From Inquilinus limosus (GTDB taxonomy: Bacteria > Pseudomonadota > Alphaproteobacteria > DSM-16000 > Inquilinaceae): 33,110 bases of DNA. A program made the position numbers and the translations under genes. Positions 1-7,510 of this stretch are shown here, piece by piece (within the stretch, counting starts at the first letter, position 1; each line of letters starts with the position of its first letter). A model generated the notes under the pieces. The model saw nothing but the letters and a program-made list of their open reading frames with translations. It did no database searches and was not told the origin of the DNA. The stretch is taken from the NCBI RefSeq assembly GCF_002195995.1, contig NZ_NHON01000069.1, positions 1-33,110 on the forward strand, written 5' to 3'.

Positions 1-51
1 CTCCCCCTCCCCTTGCGGGAGGGGGGCAGGGGGAGGGGGCTGCGCGCGTCC
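1..51. repeat. GC-rich intergenic repeat, copy 1
   Basis: A C-run/G-run hairpin-forming stretch with the core CTTGCGGGAGGGGGGCAGGG followed by a G-rich tail and CTGCGCGCGTCC. A nearly identical 51-base copy (about three differences) lies at 19361-19411. It sits just downstream of the LysR gene that ends at 74, so it may also form part of the 3' end of that transcript. The element runs to the window edge and may continue outside. Confidence 0.75.
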
Positions 52-73
52 GGATATCGACAAGGGAGCGTTT

Positions 74-973
74 TCATCTGCCCGCCTCCGCCCGCATCCA
101 GGCCACCAGCTCCGGCATCGGCGGCGCGTGGCGCAGCCGTTCCGGCACCAGCAGCGTCAGCCGGGTGGCGGCCGGCAGGCGCGGGGCCAGCGGCGCCGCC
201 AGCAGGCCGTGGCGGATCGGGTCGTCGACCAGCGTCGCCCGGCCGATCAGCACGCCGCCGCCCTCGATCGCCGCCTGCAGCGCCAGGCTGTACAGCGAGA
301 AGGCCGGCCCCCGCGCCGGGTCGATGCCGGCGACGCCCGCCGCATCCAGCCAGGCCGGCCAGTCCCCGGCCCAGGCGGTGTCGCGCAGCAGCACGTGCCG
401 GGCCAGGTCGCGCGGCTCGGCGAGCGGCTGCGCCTGCAGCAGCGCCGGGCTGCACACCGGGAACAGGGTGTCCTCGGCCAGCACCACCGCCTCCGCACCC
501 GGCACCGGCGAATCCAGGTAGAACAGCGCCAGCTCGAACGGCTCGCGCCGCATGTTCGGCGGCTGCTCCTGCGCCGTGACCGAGACCTGCAGCCCGGGGA
601 AGGCGGCGCGCAGCCGGGCCAGGCGCGGCGCCAGCCACAGCTGGGCCAGGCAGGGCAGGGCGGCGATGCGGATTTCCTGCCGCAGCGACGCCGCCCGCAT
701 CTCCTGCACCGCCAGCCCCAGCGCGTCGAAGGCGCCGGCCAGCGCCGGCAGCACCGCCCGGCCGCGCTCGGTCAGCCGCAGCCCCTGGGCCAGGCGGATG
801 AACAGGGGATAGCGCAGCCACGCCTCCAGCGCCTTGACCTGCTGCGCCACCGCGCCCGGCGTCACCCCCAGCTCCTCCGCCGCATGCAGAAAACTCTCGT
901 GCCGGGCCGCGGCCTCGAAGGCGCGCAGTGCGTTCAAGGGTGGCAGGCGGGGGCGGGGCGGCTGGACGCTCAT
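74..973 (-). CDS. LysR-family transcriptional regulator, GcvA-like
   Basis: A 299-residue protein of normal LysR length. The N-terminal winged helix-turn-helix (about residues 8-65) reads as the GcvA subgroup, with the segments LNALRAFEAAARHESF and GVTPGAVAQQVKALE; the rest is a periplasmic-binding-like effector domain. The frame stays open upstream to 1063, but the start at 973 (MSVQPPRP) places the helix-turn-helix at the usual distance from the N-terminus. The gene is divergent from the serine-hydroxymethyltransferase-like gene at 1078, with a dyad at 992-1012 between them, so control of that enzyme is the natural inference. GcvA regulators often govern glycine or one-carbon genes; the effector here is unknown. 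Confidence 0.9.
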   Translation of the reverse strand: MSVQPPRPRLPPLNALRAFEAAARHESFLHAAEELGVTPGAVAQQVKALEAWLRYPLFIRLAQGLRLTERGRAVLPALAGAFDALGLAVQEMRAASLRQEIRIAALPCLAQLWLAPRLARLRAAFPGLQVSVTAQEQPPNMRREPFELALFYLDSPVPGAEAVVLAEDTLFPVCSPALLQAQPLAEPRDLARHVLLRDTAWAGDWPAWLDAAGVAGIDPARGPAFSLYSLALQAAIEGGGVLIGRATLVDDPIRHGLLAAPLAPRLPAATRLTLLVPERLRHAPPMPELVAWMRAEAGR

Positions 974-991
974 CGAAGGTAGGCCGAGATT

Positions 992-1012
992 TTCTATGCC
1001 AGGGCGGCAGAA
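992..1012. promoter_or_regulatory. Imperfect dyad in the LysR / SHMT-like intergenic region
   Basis: TTCTATGCC and GGCAGAA form an interrupted inverted repeat (TTCT-A-TGCC, spacer AGGGC, GGCA-GAA). It lies between the two divergent starts at 973 and 1078, about where a LysR protein would bind to control both genes. This is inference from position and symmetry only. Confidence 0.35.
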
Positions 1013-1077
1013 TTCCTGCTTTGCGCCGCCGCGTCCAGGGCGCCGATGCTGTCCGCAGGCCAAGACGGGAGGATCGG

Positions 1078-2394
1078 ATGCTGGCGCGGCGGGGCTGGGT
1101 GCCAGAAGAGGCGGAGAATTTCGTGCAGGGGCTGGCGCGCGACGCCGCCGGCCGCGACGCGGAGGCCACGGAGGCGGAGATCGCCCGGCTGGTGGCCGAG
1201 AACCGGCGCATCCATGAGCGCGACTGCCTCAACCTGAACCCCGCCACCAACGTCATGAACCCGAAGGCCGAGGCGGCGCTGGCCGCCGGGCTGGGGTCGC
1301 GCCCGTCGCTCGGCTATCCCGGCGACAAATACGAGATGGGGCTGGAGGCGATCGAGCGGATCGAGGTGATCGCGGCGCAGCTGGCGGCCGAGGTGTTCGG
1401 TGCCCGCTTCGCCGAGATCCGCGTCGCCTCCGGCGCCATGGCCAATCTCTACGCCTTCATGGCGACGGCCAGGCCGGGCGACCGGATCATCGTGCCGCCG
1501 GGCGCGATCGGCGGCCATGTCACCCATCACGCTCCGGGCGCCGCCGGCCTGTACGGGCTGGAGATCCACGCGGCGCCGGTCGACGCCGCCGGCTATACGG
1601 TCGACCTCGACGCGCTGCGCGACCAGGCCCGGCGTCTGCGGCCGGCGCTGATCACCATCGGCGGCAGCCTGAACCTGTTCCCGCATCCGGTGGCGGCGGT
1701 GAAGGCGATCGCGGCGGAGGTCGGGGCGAAGCTGCTGTTCGACGCCGCCCATCTCTCCGGCATGATCGCCGGCGGCGCCTGGCCGAACCCGCTGGCCGAG
1801 GGCGCCGATTTGATGACGATGAGCACCTACAAAAGCCTGGGCGGCCCGGCCTCCGGCCTGATCGTCACCAGCGACGCCGACCTGGCGCGGCGGCTGGACG
1901 CCATCGCCTTCCCCGGCCTGACCGCCAATTTCGACGCCGCGAAATCGGCGGCGCTGGCGATCGCGCTGCTCGACTGGAAGACCCATGGCCGGGACTACGC
2001 GGCAGCGATGGCGGCGACGGCGAAGGCCCTGGCCGACGGGCTGGCACAGGCCGGGCTGCCGGTCTTCGCGGCGGAGCGCGGGGCCACGACCTCGCACCAG
2101 TTCGCGCTGGAGGCGGCGCGCTGGGGCGGCGGCCAGGCGGCGTCGAAGCGGCTGCGCCGGGCCAATCTGCTGGCCTGCGGCATCGGCCTGCCGGTCGAGG
2201 CGGTAGCGGGCGACCTGAACGGGCTACGCCTGGGCACGCCCGAGATCGTGCGCTGGGGCATGGGCCCGGCCGAGATGCCGGAGCTGGCGCAGCTGCTGGC
2301 CCGGGTGCTCGTCGGCAATGCCGAGCCGGAGTCGGTGGCGCCGGACGTGACGGCCTTCCGCGGCCGCTTCACCCGGCTGCATTACATGCGGTGA
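1078..2394 (+). CDS. Serine hydroxymethyltransferase-like PLP enzyme
   Basis: A 438-residue fold-type I PLP enzyme related to GlyA. Visible family landmarks are GYPGDKYEMG near residue 79 (SHMT: EGYPGKRYYGG), the cofactor-binding ASGAMANLYAF near 117, DAAHLSGMIAGG at 222-233 (Asp222 and His225), and the lysine motif MSTYKSLGGPASG with the predicted Schiff-base Lys252. True SHMTs have T-H-K-T at that site, whereas this one has T-Y-K-S, so the substrate may be a serine-like amino acid other than L-serine/glycine. The frame is open further upstream (to 928), but ATG 1078 follows a good ribosome site, GGGAGGATCGG. It is divergent from a GcvA-like regulator. Alternatives are a methylserine or aldolase-type activity. 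Confidence 0.85.
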   Translation: MLARRGWVPEEAENFVQGLARDAAGRDAEATEAEIARLVAENRRIHERDCLNLNPATNVMNPKAEAALAAGLGSRPSLGYPGDKYEMGLEAIERIEVIAAQLAAEVFGARFAEIRVASGAMANLYAFMATARPGDRIIVPPGAIGGHVTHHAPGAAGLYGLEIHAAPVDAAGYTVDLDALRDQARRLRPALITIGGSLNLFPHPVAAVKAIAAEVGAKLLFDAAHLSGMIAGGAWPNPLAEGADLMTMSTYKSLGGPASGLIVTSDADLARRLDAIAFPGLTANFDAAKSAALAIALLDWKTHGRDYAAAMAATAKALADGLAQAGLPVFAAERGATTSHQFALEAARWGGGQAASKRLRRANLLACGIGLPVEAVAGDLNGLRLGTPEIVRWGMGPAEMPELAQLLARVLVGNAEPESVAPDVTAFRGRFTRLHYMR

Positions 2395-2404
2395 GGACGG
2401 CTCG

Positions 2405-2528
2405 CCCCCTCACCCTCCCGGCCTTCGGCCGGGCCCCTCCCTCTCCCCGAGGAGAGGGGATCGGAGCCGGGGCCTTTCACCTCTCCTTGGGAGAGGTCGG
2501 AAATCCGCAGGATTTCCGGGTGAGGGGG
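2405..2528. repeat. Three-hairpin composite repeat, copy 1
   Basis: The element is bounded by CCCCCTCACC and GGTGAGGGGG, which pair as outer arms. Inside are successive hairpins: CCCGGCCTTCGGCCGGG, CCCTCTCCCCGAGGAGAGGG, ACCTCTCCTTGGGAGAGGT and GGAAATCCGCAGGATTTCC. An inverted copy with the same order of hairpins lies at 3065-3193, so the two copies frame the haemoglobin gene. Such elements are typical intergenic repeats of GC-rich alphaproteobacteria and can act as bidirectional terminators. Confidence 0.85.
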
Positions 2529-2593
2529 CACCTGCCTATCCGCACCGGGAAACCCAGCCCTGCGGCGATCGGCGCTGGTGCGGCCGGTCTCCG

Positions 2594-2605
2594 ATATGGC
2601 CATAT
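2594..2605. promoter_or_regulatory. 12-bp perfect palindrome upstream of the haemoglobin gene
   Basis: ATATGGCCATAT is a perfect palindrome ending 6 bases before the ATG at 2612. There is no clear Shine-Dalgarno sequence in front of that ATG, so the A/T-rich palindrome may overlap the promoter of a short-leader or leaderless transcript, and could be an operator. Confidence 0.35.
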
Positions 2606-2611
2606 ATCGTC

Positions 2612-3034
2612 ATGGATATGACGGATGCCGATCCCATCGAGCCGGTCGACGAGGCGATGATCCGGACCCTCGTCCACACCTTCTACGGCCGCGTGCGCGC
2701 CGACGCGGTGCTGGGGCCCATCTTCGCCGGGGTGATCGGCGACAATTGGGGCCCGCACCTCGCCAAGATGTGCGATTTCTGGTCGTCGGTGATGCTGCGC
2801 AGCGCCCGCTACCAGGGCCGGCCGATGCAGGCCCATGCCGGCGTCGCGGCGCTGCGGCCGGAGCATTTCGCCGTCTGGCTGGGACTGTTCCGCGCCACGG
2901 CGCAGGAGGTCTGCCCGCCGCGGGCGGCGGCGCGCTTCATCGAGCGGGCGGAGAAGATCGCCGAGAGCCTGCGTCTCGGCGTCATGTTCCAGCGCGGCAT
3001 CCTGCCGGACACCCCGGCGCGCCGGGTGGGCTGA
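2612..3034 (+). CDS. Group III truncated haemoglobin (trHbIII)
   Basis: A 140-residue protein with the group III pattern. Landmarks are the B-helix FYGRV with Tyr25 at the likely B10 position, GPIFAGVIGDNWGPHLAKMC with Phe38 as likely CD1, DFWSSVMLRSARYQGRPM, and His75 in PMQAHAGV as the likely proximal haem ligand, followed by Trp89 at the likely G8 position. Length fits the family (about 130-140). Members bind haem and small gases; roles in NO, peroxide or oxygen handling have been proposed, none provable here. It stands alone on its strand between two inverted copies of a repeat. A second in-frame ATG at 2618 is possible. Neither start has a strong ribosome site. Confidence 0.88.
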   Translation: MDMTDADPIEPVDEAMIRTLVHTFYGRVRADAVLGPIFAGVIGDNWGPHLAKMCDFWSSVMLRSARYQGRPMQAHAGVAALRPEHFAVWLGLFRATAQEVCPPRAAARFIERAEKIAESLRLGVMFQRGILPDTPARRVG

Positions 3035-3064
3035 AATCAGCATTGAACGGATCGGCCGGAGCCG

Positions 3065-3193
3065 CCCCCTCACCCGAAATCGCGTCGCGATTTCGACCTC
3101 TCCCCAGGGAGAGGTAAAGAAGGCGCTGCGTCCCTTTCCCTCTCCTCGGGGAGAGGGAGGGGCCCGGCGCGAAGCGACGGGAGGGTGAGGGGG
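3065..3193. repeat. Three-hairpin composite repeat, copy 2 (inverted)
   Basis: The reverse complement of this stretch matches the element at 2405-2528 hairpin for hairpin, with outer arms CCCCCTCACC / GGTGAGGGGG. The hairpin GAAATCGCGTCGCGATTTC replaces GGAAATCCGCAGGATTTCC, a compensated change that suggests the stem, not the primary sequence, is kept. It separates the haemoglobin gene from the convergent gene ending at 3207. Confidence 0.85.
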
Positions 3194-3206
3194 CGGCGCC
3201 GGCTCC

Positions 3207-3449
3207 TCAGCGCTTCGCCGCGAAGGCGGCGATGGCGAAGCCCGCGGCGACCGCGGCCAGGCCGCCGGCCACGGTGATGATGGTCAGGGCCACCGACAGG
3301 TCGCTGCCCGGCGGGCCGAACAGGGCCACGAAGCTGGCGCCCAGCCCGGTGGCGGAGATGCCGCCCACGGTCAGCAGCGACTGCAGGTCGGACGGGTCCT
3401 TCGAAACTGCGGCGCTCTTCGCGCGGCCTTCGGTGCGCGACAGGTCCAT
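3207..3449 (-). CDS. Small membrane protein of unknown function
   Basis: An 80-residue protein, not recognised. After a polar N-terminus (about residues 1-22) come two hydrophobic stretches, near 25-45 (LLTVGGISATGLGASFVALF) and 50-78 (ending AAGFAIAAFAAKR), so a two-pass inner-membrane protein is likely. The start at 3449 (MDLSRTEG) was chosen because CGGGAGAAAGTC lies directly in front; an upstream in-frame start at 3479 has no comparable site. It does not overlap its neighbours and gives no hint of a partner. Confidence 0.6.
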   Translation of the reverse strand: MDLSRTEGRAKSAAVSKDPSDLQSLLTVGGISATGLGASFVALFGPPGSDLSVALTIITVAGGLAAVAAGFAIAAFAAKR

Positions 3450-3545
3450 GACTTTCTCCCGGCGGGCCGGCTGAGCCAACCCGCGGCTGCCGTCTCCATT
3501 ATGTCAGAGGTATTGTCCCAGACATAGGGCGGCGAGGGCCCGGCG

Positions 3546-4124
3546 TCAGCCCCCGACCTGCATCCAGTAGTTGACGTAGAACGCAGACCAGCCCAGCGCC
3601 GCGAGCAGCAGCCGCACCCGCAGCGGCTGCATCCAGCCGGGCATCGCGGGCGTCAGCCGGTGCAGCAGCGCCCCGGCGCCGGCCAATGCGACGAAACGCG
3701 GCAGCCGCACCAGCGGGGTCAGCAGCGCCAGCTCCCACACCGGGATGCCCAGCCCGGGCGCGCTGGCGGCGGCGATCTTGTAGGGAATGCCGCTCAGGCT
3801 CGCCAGGATCAGCACCCCGGCCAGGCCGGCGGCGGAATCGGTGCCGGCCATCATGCCCTGCAGCCGGGCGATCATGGCGGGCGAGATCGCCGGCACCGCG
3901 TCGACCAGGGCGATGGCGGCCTGCGGCGCGTGGCTGGCGAAGACCGCCAGCGCGGTGCCGCCGACCATCGCCCCGGCCGCGGCGGCGACCGCGGCGCGCA
4001 GCCCGGCCCGGCCGCCCCGCGCCAACGCGATCAGCGACACCGGCACGTCCGGCACCACGAAGAACAGGCTGGCCTCGGCCACGCCCCACAGGAAGGCGAG
4101 GAGGGTCAGGGCGCGGTCCCTCAT
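3546..4124 (-). CDS. Integral membrane protein, YqaA/DedA (VTT)-like
   Basis: A 192-residue, very hydrophobic protein with about five predicted membrane segments. It begins MRDRALTLLAFLWGVAEASLF, and residues near 105-145 contain LASLSGIPYKIAAASAPGLG followed by LLTPLVRLPRFVALAGAG. That G-x-P-x-K plus R-x-x-R-F arrangement is what I associate with YqaA/SNARE-associated (VTT) membrane proteins, which are linked to lipid transport or membrane homeostasis. The link is by pattern only. It lies downstream of the phospholipid module on the same strand, separated by the repeat at 4148-4238. Confidence 0.65.
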   Translation of the reverse strand: MRDRALTLLAFLWGVAEASLFFVVPDVPVSLIALARGGRAGLRAAVAAAAGAMVGGTALAVFASHAPQAAIALVDAVPAISPAMIARLQGMMAGTDSAAGLAGVLILASLSGIPYKIAAASAPGLGIPVWELALLTPLVRLPRFVALAGAGALLHRLTPAMPGWMQPLRVRLLLAALGWSAFYVNYWMQVGG

Positions 4125-4147
4125 GCCGGCTGCCCGATGCCCTGAAC

Positions 4148-4238
4148 CGTCATGGCGAGGCGCGCAGCGCCGTGGCCATCCAGGGGCCGGTGCGAGCGGC
4201 CCTGGATGGCCACGCCCCTTCGGGGCTCGCCATGACGG
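4148..4238. repeat. REP-like palindrome, GTCATGGCGAG type, copy 1
   Basis: A 91-bp imperfect palindrome starting CGTCATGGCGAG and ending CTCGCCATGACGG, with inner arms GGCCATCCAGGGGCC / GGCCCTGGATGGCC. A second copy is at 15949-16039, and a diverged sister type (GTCATTGCGAG) is at 9273-9361 and 23915-24003. It is intergenic, between the acyltransferase and the VTT-like gene. Confidence 0.9.
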
Positions 4239-4273
4239 TTGAGAATGAAAGGCCCGTCACCTCGCCATCCCCC

Positions 4274-4909
4274 TCAATCCCATTCCGGGAACCTCGTGCC
4301 CTCGACCAGCTTCGCCATCGCCGCCTCCAGCCCCTCGACGAAGGCGTCGGTGTCCTCCGGCCGCTCGGCCAAAGGCGGGCCGACGAAGGCGTCGCAGAAG
4401 AACGGCACCGGCAGGAAGGCGCCGCGCGGCAGCACCTTGCCCAGCCCGTGCAGATAGACCGGCACGATCGGCACGTCCGGCCGGCGCTTGGCCAGATGGC
4501 AGATGCCCTTCTTGAAGCGCTGCAGCCGCTCCGGCTCGCCGCGCGACCCCTCGGGGAACAGGATCAGGATGCAGCCGCGGTCCAGCGCCTCGACGCAGCC
4601 GGTCAGCGGGTCCTCGCCACGCTCCCGCGCATGGCGGTCGAAGGGCAGGATGCCCATGCAGTTGGTCGAGAACCAGGCCATGGCCTTGCTGCTCATGAAA
4701 TAGTCGGCCGCCGCCACCGGCCGCACCTTGTGCAGGATCCGGCTGGGGAACAGCGAGGTCAGGGCCACCGTGTCGGCATGGCTGTTGTGGTTGGCGACGA
4801 TGATCGCCGGCCCGGTCATCGGCAGCCGCTCCGGGTTGCGCACATGCAGCCCCACGAACAGCAGCATCGCGGGCTTGGTCACCAGCCAGTGGAACAGCAG
4901 GCGCCACAT
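4274..4909 (-). CDS. PlsC-type 1-acyl-sn-glycerol-3-phosphate acyltransferase
   Basis: A 211-residue membrane-associated acyltransferase. The catalytic HX4D motif is present as NHNSHAD (His41, Asp46), and the phosphate-binding motif is FPEGSRG (residues 118-124). A hydrophobic N-terminus (MWRLLFHWLVTKPAMLLFVG) would anchor it to the inner membrane. The family transfers an acyl chain to lysophosphatidic acid to give phosphatidic acid. Its start lies 13 bp after the stop of the CdsA-like gene, so phosphatidic acid made here could feed the cytidylyltransferase next door. Whether this is the housekeeping PlsC or a dedicated paralogue cannot be told; the location next to a YnbA/YnbB-like pair favours a dedicated copy. 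Confidence 0.85.
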   Translation of the reverse strand: MWRLLFHWLVTKPAMLLFVGLHVRNPERLPMTGPAIIVANHNSHADTVALTSLFPSRILHKVRPVAAADYFMSSKAMAWFSTNCMGILPFDRHARERGEDPLTGCVEALDRGCILILFPEGSRGEPERLQRFKKGICHLAKRRPDVPIVPVYLHGLGKVLPRGAFLPVPFFCDAFVGPPLAERPEDTDAFVEGLEAAMAKLVEGTRFPEWD

Positions 4910-4922
4910 CGTCGGCCGGCCC

Positions 4923-5867
4923 TCAGTAGTAGAAATAGCGCATGAAGTGGAAGAACAGCGGCGCGGCGAAGATCAGGCTGTCGATCCGGTCCAGCACGCC
5001 GCCATGGCCGGGGATCAGCGTGCCGGTGTCCTTGATGCCGATGTCGCGCTTGACCGCGGAGACGGTGAGGTCGCCGAAGAAGCCGCTGACCGCCATCAGC
5101 GCCCCGGCCGCCAGCGCCATGTGCAGCGACAGCGGCGCCAGCAGCGGCCCGATCAGCCCGGCGACGATGGTGGTGGTGACCAGCCCGCCGACGAAGCCCT
5201 CCACCGTCTTGTTCGGGCTGACCGAGGGCGCGATCTTGTGCCGGCCGAAGATCCGGCCCCAGACATACTGCGCCACGTCGTTGCCCTGGGTCAGGATCAG
5301 CAGCAGCAGAAGCAGCCCGGCGCCGCCCGGCCCGGGCGCCCCGTCCTCCGGCAGCACGAACAGATAGGCGACGTGGCCGATGGCGAAGACGCACAGCATC
5401 AGGCCCCAATGCAGCGTGCCCAAAGCGCGCAGGAAGCCGGTGACCTCGCCGCGCAGCACCATCATCGCCGGCACCACCATGAACAGGTAGACCGGCACCC
5501 AGATGATGAAGAAGCCGTACTGCTCCTCAGCGATCCACCACCATTGCGTCGGGATCGCCAGGTAGGCGACCAGCAGCACCGCCCGGTCGGCCCGCCTTGT
5601 CGGCACCACCGACAGGTATTCCTTCAGCGCCAGGTAGCTGACCACCGCCAGCACCACCAGCACCGCGATCGGGTTCAGCACCAGGGCGATGCCGCCGGCG
5701 ATCACGATCACCCACCAGGACCGGATGCGCAGCCTCAGCTCGGTCCAGTCCTTCTCCGGCTTGCTGCGGCGGAGATACAGGACGGCGGCTTCGGCGACGA
5801 CCAGCACGGCGACCAGCGCGGCCAGCGCCCAGGCGACGGTGGGGTCCAGATGCAGCCCCGCGATCAT
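4923..5867 (-). CDS. Phosphatidate cytidylyltransferase (CdsA family), YnbB-like
   Basis: A 314-residue multi-pass membrane protein with about eight hydrophobic segments. The CTP:phosphatidate cytidylyltransferase signature near the C-terminus is complete: S-x-x-K-R, K-D, then P-x-H-G-G-x-x-D-R-x-D (SAVKRD ... IKDTG ... PGHGGVLDRID). Upstream PNKTVEGFVGG is also typical. It converts phosphatidic acid and CTP to CDP-diacylglycerol. The start at 5867 overlaps the stop of the preceding phosphatidyltransferase gene by 4 bases (ATGA), indicating translational coupling; a longer frame upstream is spurious. The pairing with the YnbA-like gene matches the E. coli ynbA-ynbB order as I recall it, so this is more likely a specialised paralogue than the essential CdsA. 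Confidence 0.88.
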   Translation of the reverse strand: MIAGLHLDPTVAWALAALVAVLVVAEAAVLYLRRSKPEKDWTELRLRIRSWWVIVIAGGIALVLNPIAVLVVLAVVSYLALKEYLSVVPTRRADRAVLLVAYLAIPTQWWWIAEEQYGFFIIWVPVYLFMVVPAMMVLRGEVTGFLRALGTLHWGLMLCVFAIGHVAYLFVLPEDGAPGPGGAGLLLLLLILTQGNDVAQYVWGRIFGRHKIAPSVSPNKTVEGFVGGLVTTTIVAGLIGPLLAPLSLHMALAAGALMAVSGFFGDLTVSAVKRDIGIKDTGTLIPGHGGVLDRIDSLIFAAPLFFHFMRYFYY

Positions 5868-6472
5868 GCGCCGATCTCCGCCAGGGCCGCGCGGACACGG
5901 TTGAGGATGGTCAGGAGGGCGAGCAGCAGCAGCGCCCCCAGCACCAGCGGCATCCACAGCGCCGGGGCTAGCACCTGGAAGAAGGCGGCGACGGCGAGGA
6001 TGGAGAAGGCCAGCGCCCGGTCGGACTTGCCGAAGGGCCCGTCATAGCGCCGGCCGGCGCCGATGGTGCGGGCGGCGATGCCCGCGGCCTCGCCGATCAC
6101 CGCCAGCAGCACGATCAGCACCACCAGCCAGGGCGGCGCCGGCAGCAGCAGCGCCAGCGGCAGGTACAAAGCCGCGTCCGACACCATGTCGCCGACCTCG
6201 TTCAAGAGGGCGCCCAGCGGCGTCGGCCGGAAGAACTCGCGGGCCAGCATGCCGTCGATGGCGTTCAGGGCCATGCGCAGCAGCAGAAAGGGCGGGTACA
6301 GCAGCAGCAGCCAGGACCAGCCGGTGGCGGCCGCCACCAGGCCCAGCAGCACCGACAGGCCGGCGGCGGCCAGGGTCACGGCGTTGGCGCTGATCCCCCG
6401 CTGCGCCAGCCGCGCGGCGGTGGGGCGCAGCAGCGCCTGGAATTTCGGCTTGATGTCGTAGAGCGATGGCAT
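5864..6472 (-). CDS. CDP-alcohol phosphatidyltransferase family protein, YnbA-like
   Basis: A 202-residue protein with about five membrane segments. The CDP-alcohol motif is present but altered: N70-x2-D73-G-x2-A77-R78-x8-G87-x3-N91-x3-D95, so Asn stands where the first and third Asp of the canonical motif usually are. The segments RMALNAIDGMLARE, LNEVGDMVSDAALYLP and PFGKSDRA closely resemble E. coli YnbA from memory, where the same Asn residues occur, so the change looks like a subfamily trait, not decay. The family joins a CDP-activated lipid to an alcohol; the alcohol here is unknown. It heads a coupled operon with the CdsA-like and PlsC-like genes, with GGGGATCGGGGGGATCC in front of its ATG. 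Confidence 0.85.
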   Translation of the reverse strand: MPSLYDIKPKFQALLRPTAARLAQRGISANAVTLAAAGLSVLLGLVAAATGWSWLLLLYPPFLLLRMALNAIDGMLAREFFRPTPLGALLNEVGDMVSDAALYLPLALLLPAPPWLVVLIVLLAVIGEAAGIAARTIGAGRRYDGPFGKSDRALAFSILAVAAFFQVLAPALWMPLVLGALLLLALLTILNRVRAALAEIGA

Positions 6473-6507
6473 GGATCCCCCCGATCCCCATCATACCGTC
6501 GCGGCCG

Positions 6508-7404
6508 TCATGGCTTTTTCGTGGTGCCGTCGCTGGCCGGGTCGGCCGTCGGGTAGCCAGGGTCGGTCAGGCAGGCGCGCAGCCAGGGGGCGTCGTCCAG
6601 CGTGCCCGCCGCCTCGGCGTCGAGCTTGGGCAGGGATGGCGGCCCGGACGGCAACCGCGTGTCCTCGGTCTTCGGCTGCAGGTCCCACCGCCCGGCTTCG
6701 TCGCCGAGAGTGTCGCCGCCTGGGCAGAGGGTATAGCCAGCCTGCCCCTCGGTCCCGCAGGTGGCGACCGGCTTCAGCTTGCCGTCGACGACCTCGGCGA
6801 TCGACCGGGTCTCGTAGGTGCGGTAAGTCGCCCAGTCCTCGTCGACGCTGCAGACCCGGTTGCCGTTCTGGTAATGGCGGGTGGCATAACAGGCGTAATA
6901 ATCCGCCCAGGAGCCGGCATGGGTCGGGAAGAACTCGCAGCGTGTGGCGAAGCCGGCGAACGGGCCGCCGGTGAACTGCGCCAGGAAGCGCTGCTGCTCC
7001 CGCGCCGTCGCGATCAGCGCGAATTGCTGCGGATCGGTGTCGGACCGCTGCTTCAGATCGTTGGCGCGGTCGCGCATCGCGGTCAGGATCCTGTCGCGCC
7101 AGGTGGCGGGATCGCGGTCGACATCCTCCGGCCAGCCCGCGGGATCGGCCAGGGCTTCGTCCCGCGCGGCCAGCCAGCGGCGCTGGCTGGCGACCAGCAT
7201 GTCGTGGATCCCGGCGTCGTCCGCCGCGGCCTTCAGGATCTGGGCATAGGCCTGGCCCATGGCCGCGTCGGCCGCCTTCAGCCGCTTGTCGCCGCAGATC
7301 GCGCGCTCGAGCTTGGTCGACGCCTTGCCGCAGTCGAGCGCCAAGGCGGGGCCGGAGAGGGCGAGGAGGGCGGCCGCGGCGAGCAGCAGGGATCTCATGG
7401 TCAT
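6508..7404 (-). CDS. Secreted protein with LprI-like N-terminal domain
   Basis: A 298-residue protein with a clear signal peptide (MTMRSLLLAAAALLALSGPA, likely cut after about residue 23). Directly after it comes a cysteine-containing helical segment, LDCGKASTKLERAICGDKRL, the pattern of the LprI-like domain (PF07007) known from lysozyme inhibitor LprI and other envelope proteins. The remaining about 200 residues have several cysteines and are not recognised. ATG 7404 was preferred over ATG 7398 because AAGG lies 5 bases before it. It is 35 bp upstream of the YnbA-like gene on the same strand and could share its transcript. A periplasmic inhibitor or binding role is possible but unproven. Confidence 0.7.
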   Translation of the reverse strand: MTMRSLLLAAAALLALSGPALALDCGKASTKLERAICGDKRLKAADAAMGQAYAQILKAAADDAGIHDMLVASQRRWLAARDEALADPAGWPEDVDRDPATWRDRILTAMRDRANDLKQRSDTDPQQFALIATAREQQRFLAQFTGGPFAGFATRCEFFPTHAGSWADYYACYATRHYQNGNRVCSVDEDWATYRTYETRSIAEVVDGKLKPVATCGTEGQAGYTLCPGGDTLGDEAGRWDLQPKTEDTRLPSGPPSLPKLDAEAAGTLDDAPWLRACLTDPGYPTADPASDGTTKKP

Positions 7405-7510
7405 GGCAACCTTGGACACGAGGCAGAACGGGATGGCAAGGACATCCGTCCTCAACTGGCGGACATCATCTCCGCGCAAACCGGGCGGGATCGTGGCGGA
7501 AGCGGGACGG

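Noticed and set aside
3686-6047. Long plus-strand frames across the VTT-like and phospholipid genes
   Set aside because: Repetitive Arg/Pro- or Gln/His-rich translations without family features; the minus strand encodes clear membrane enzymes.
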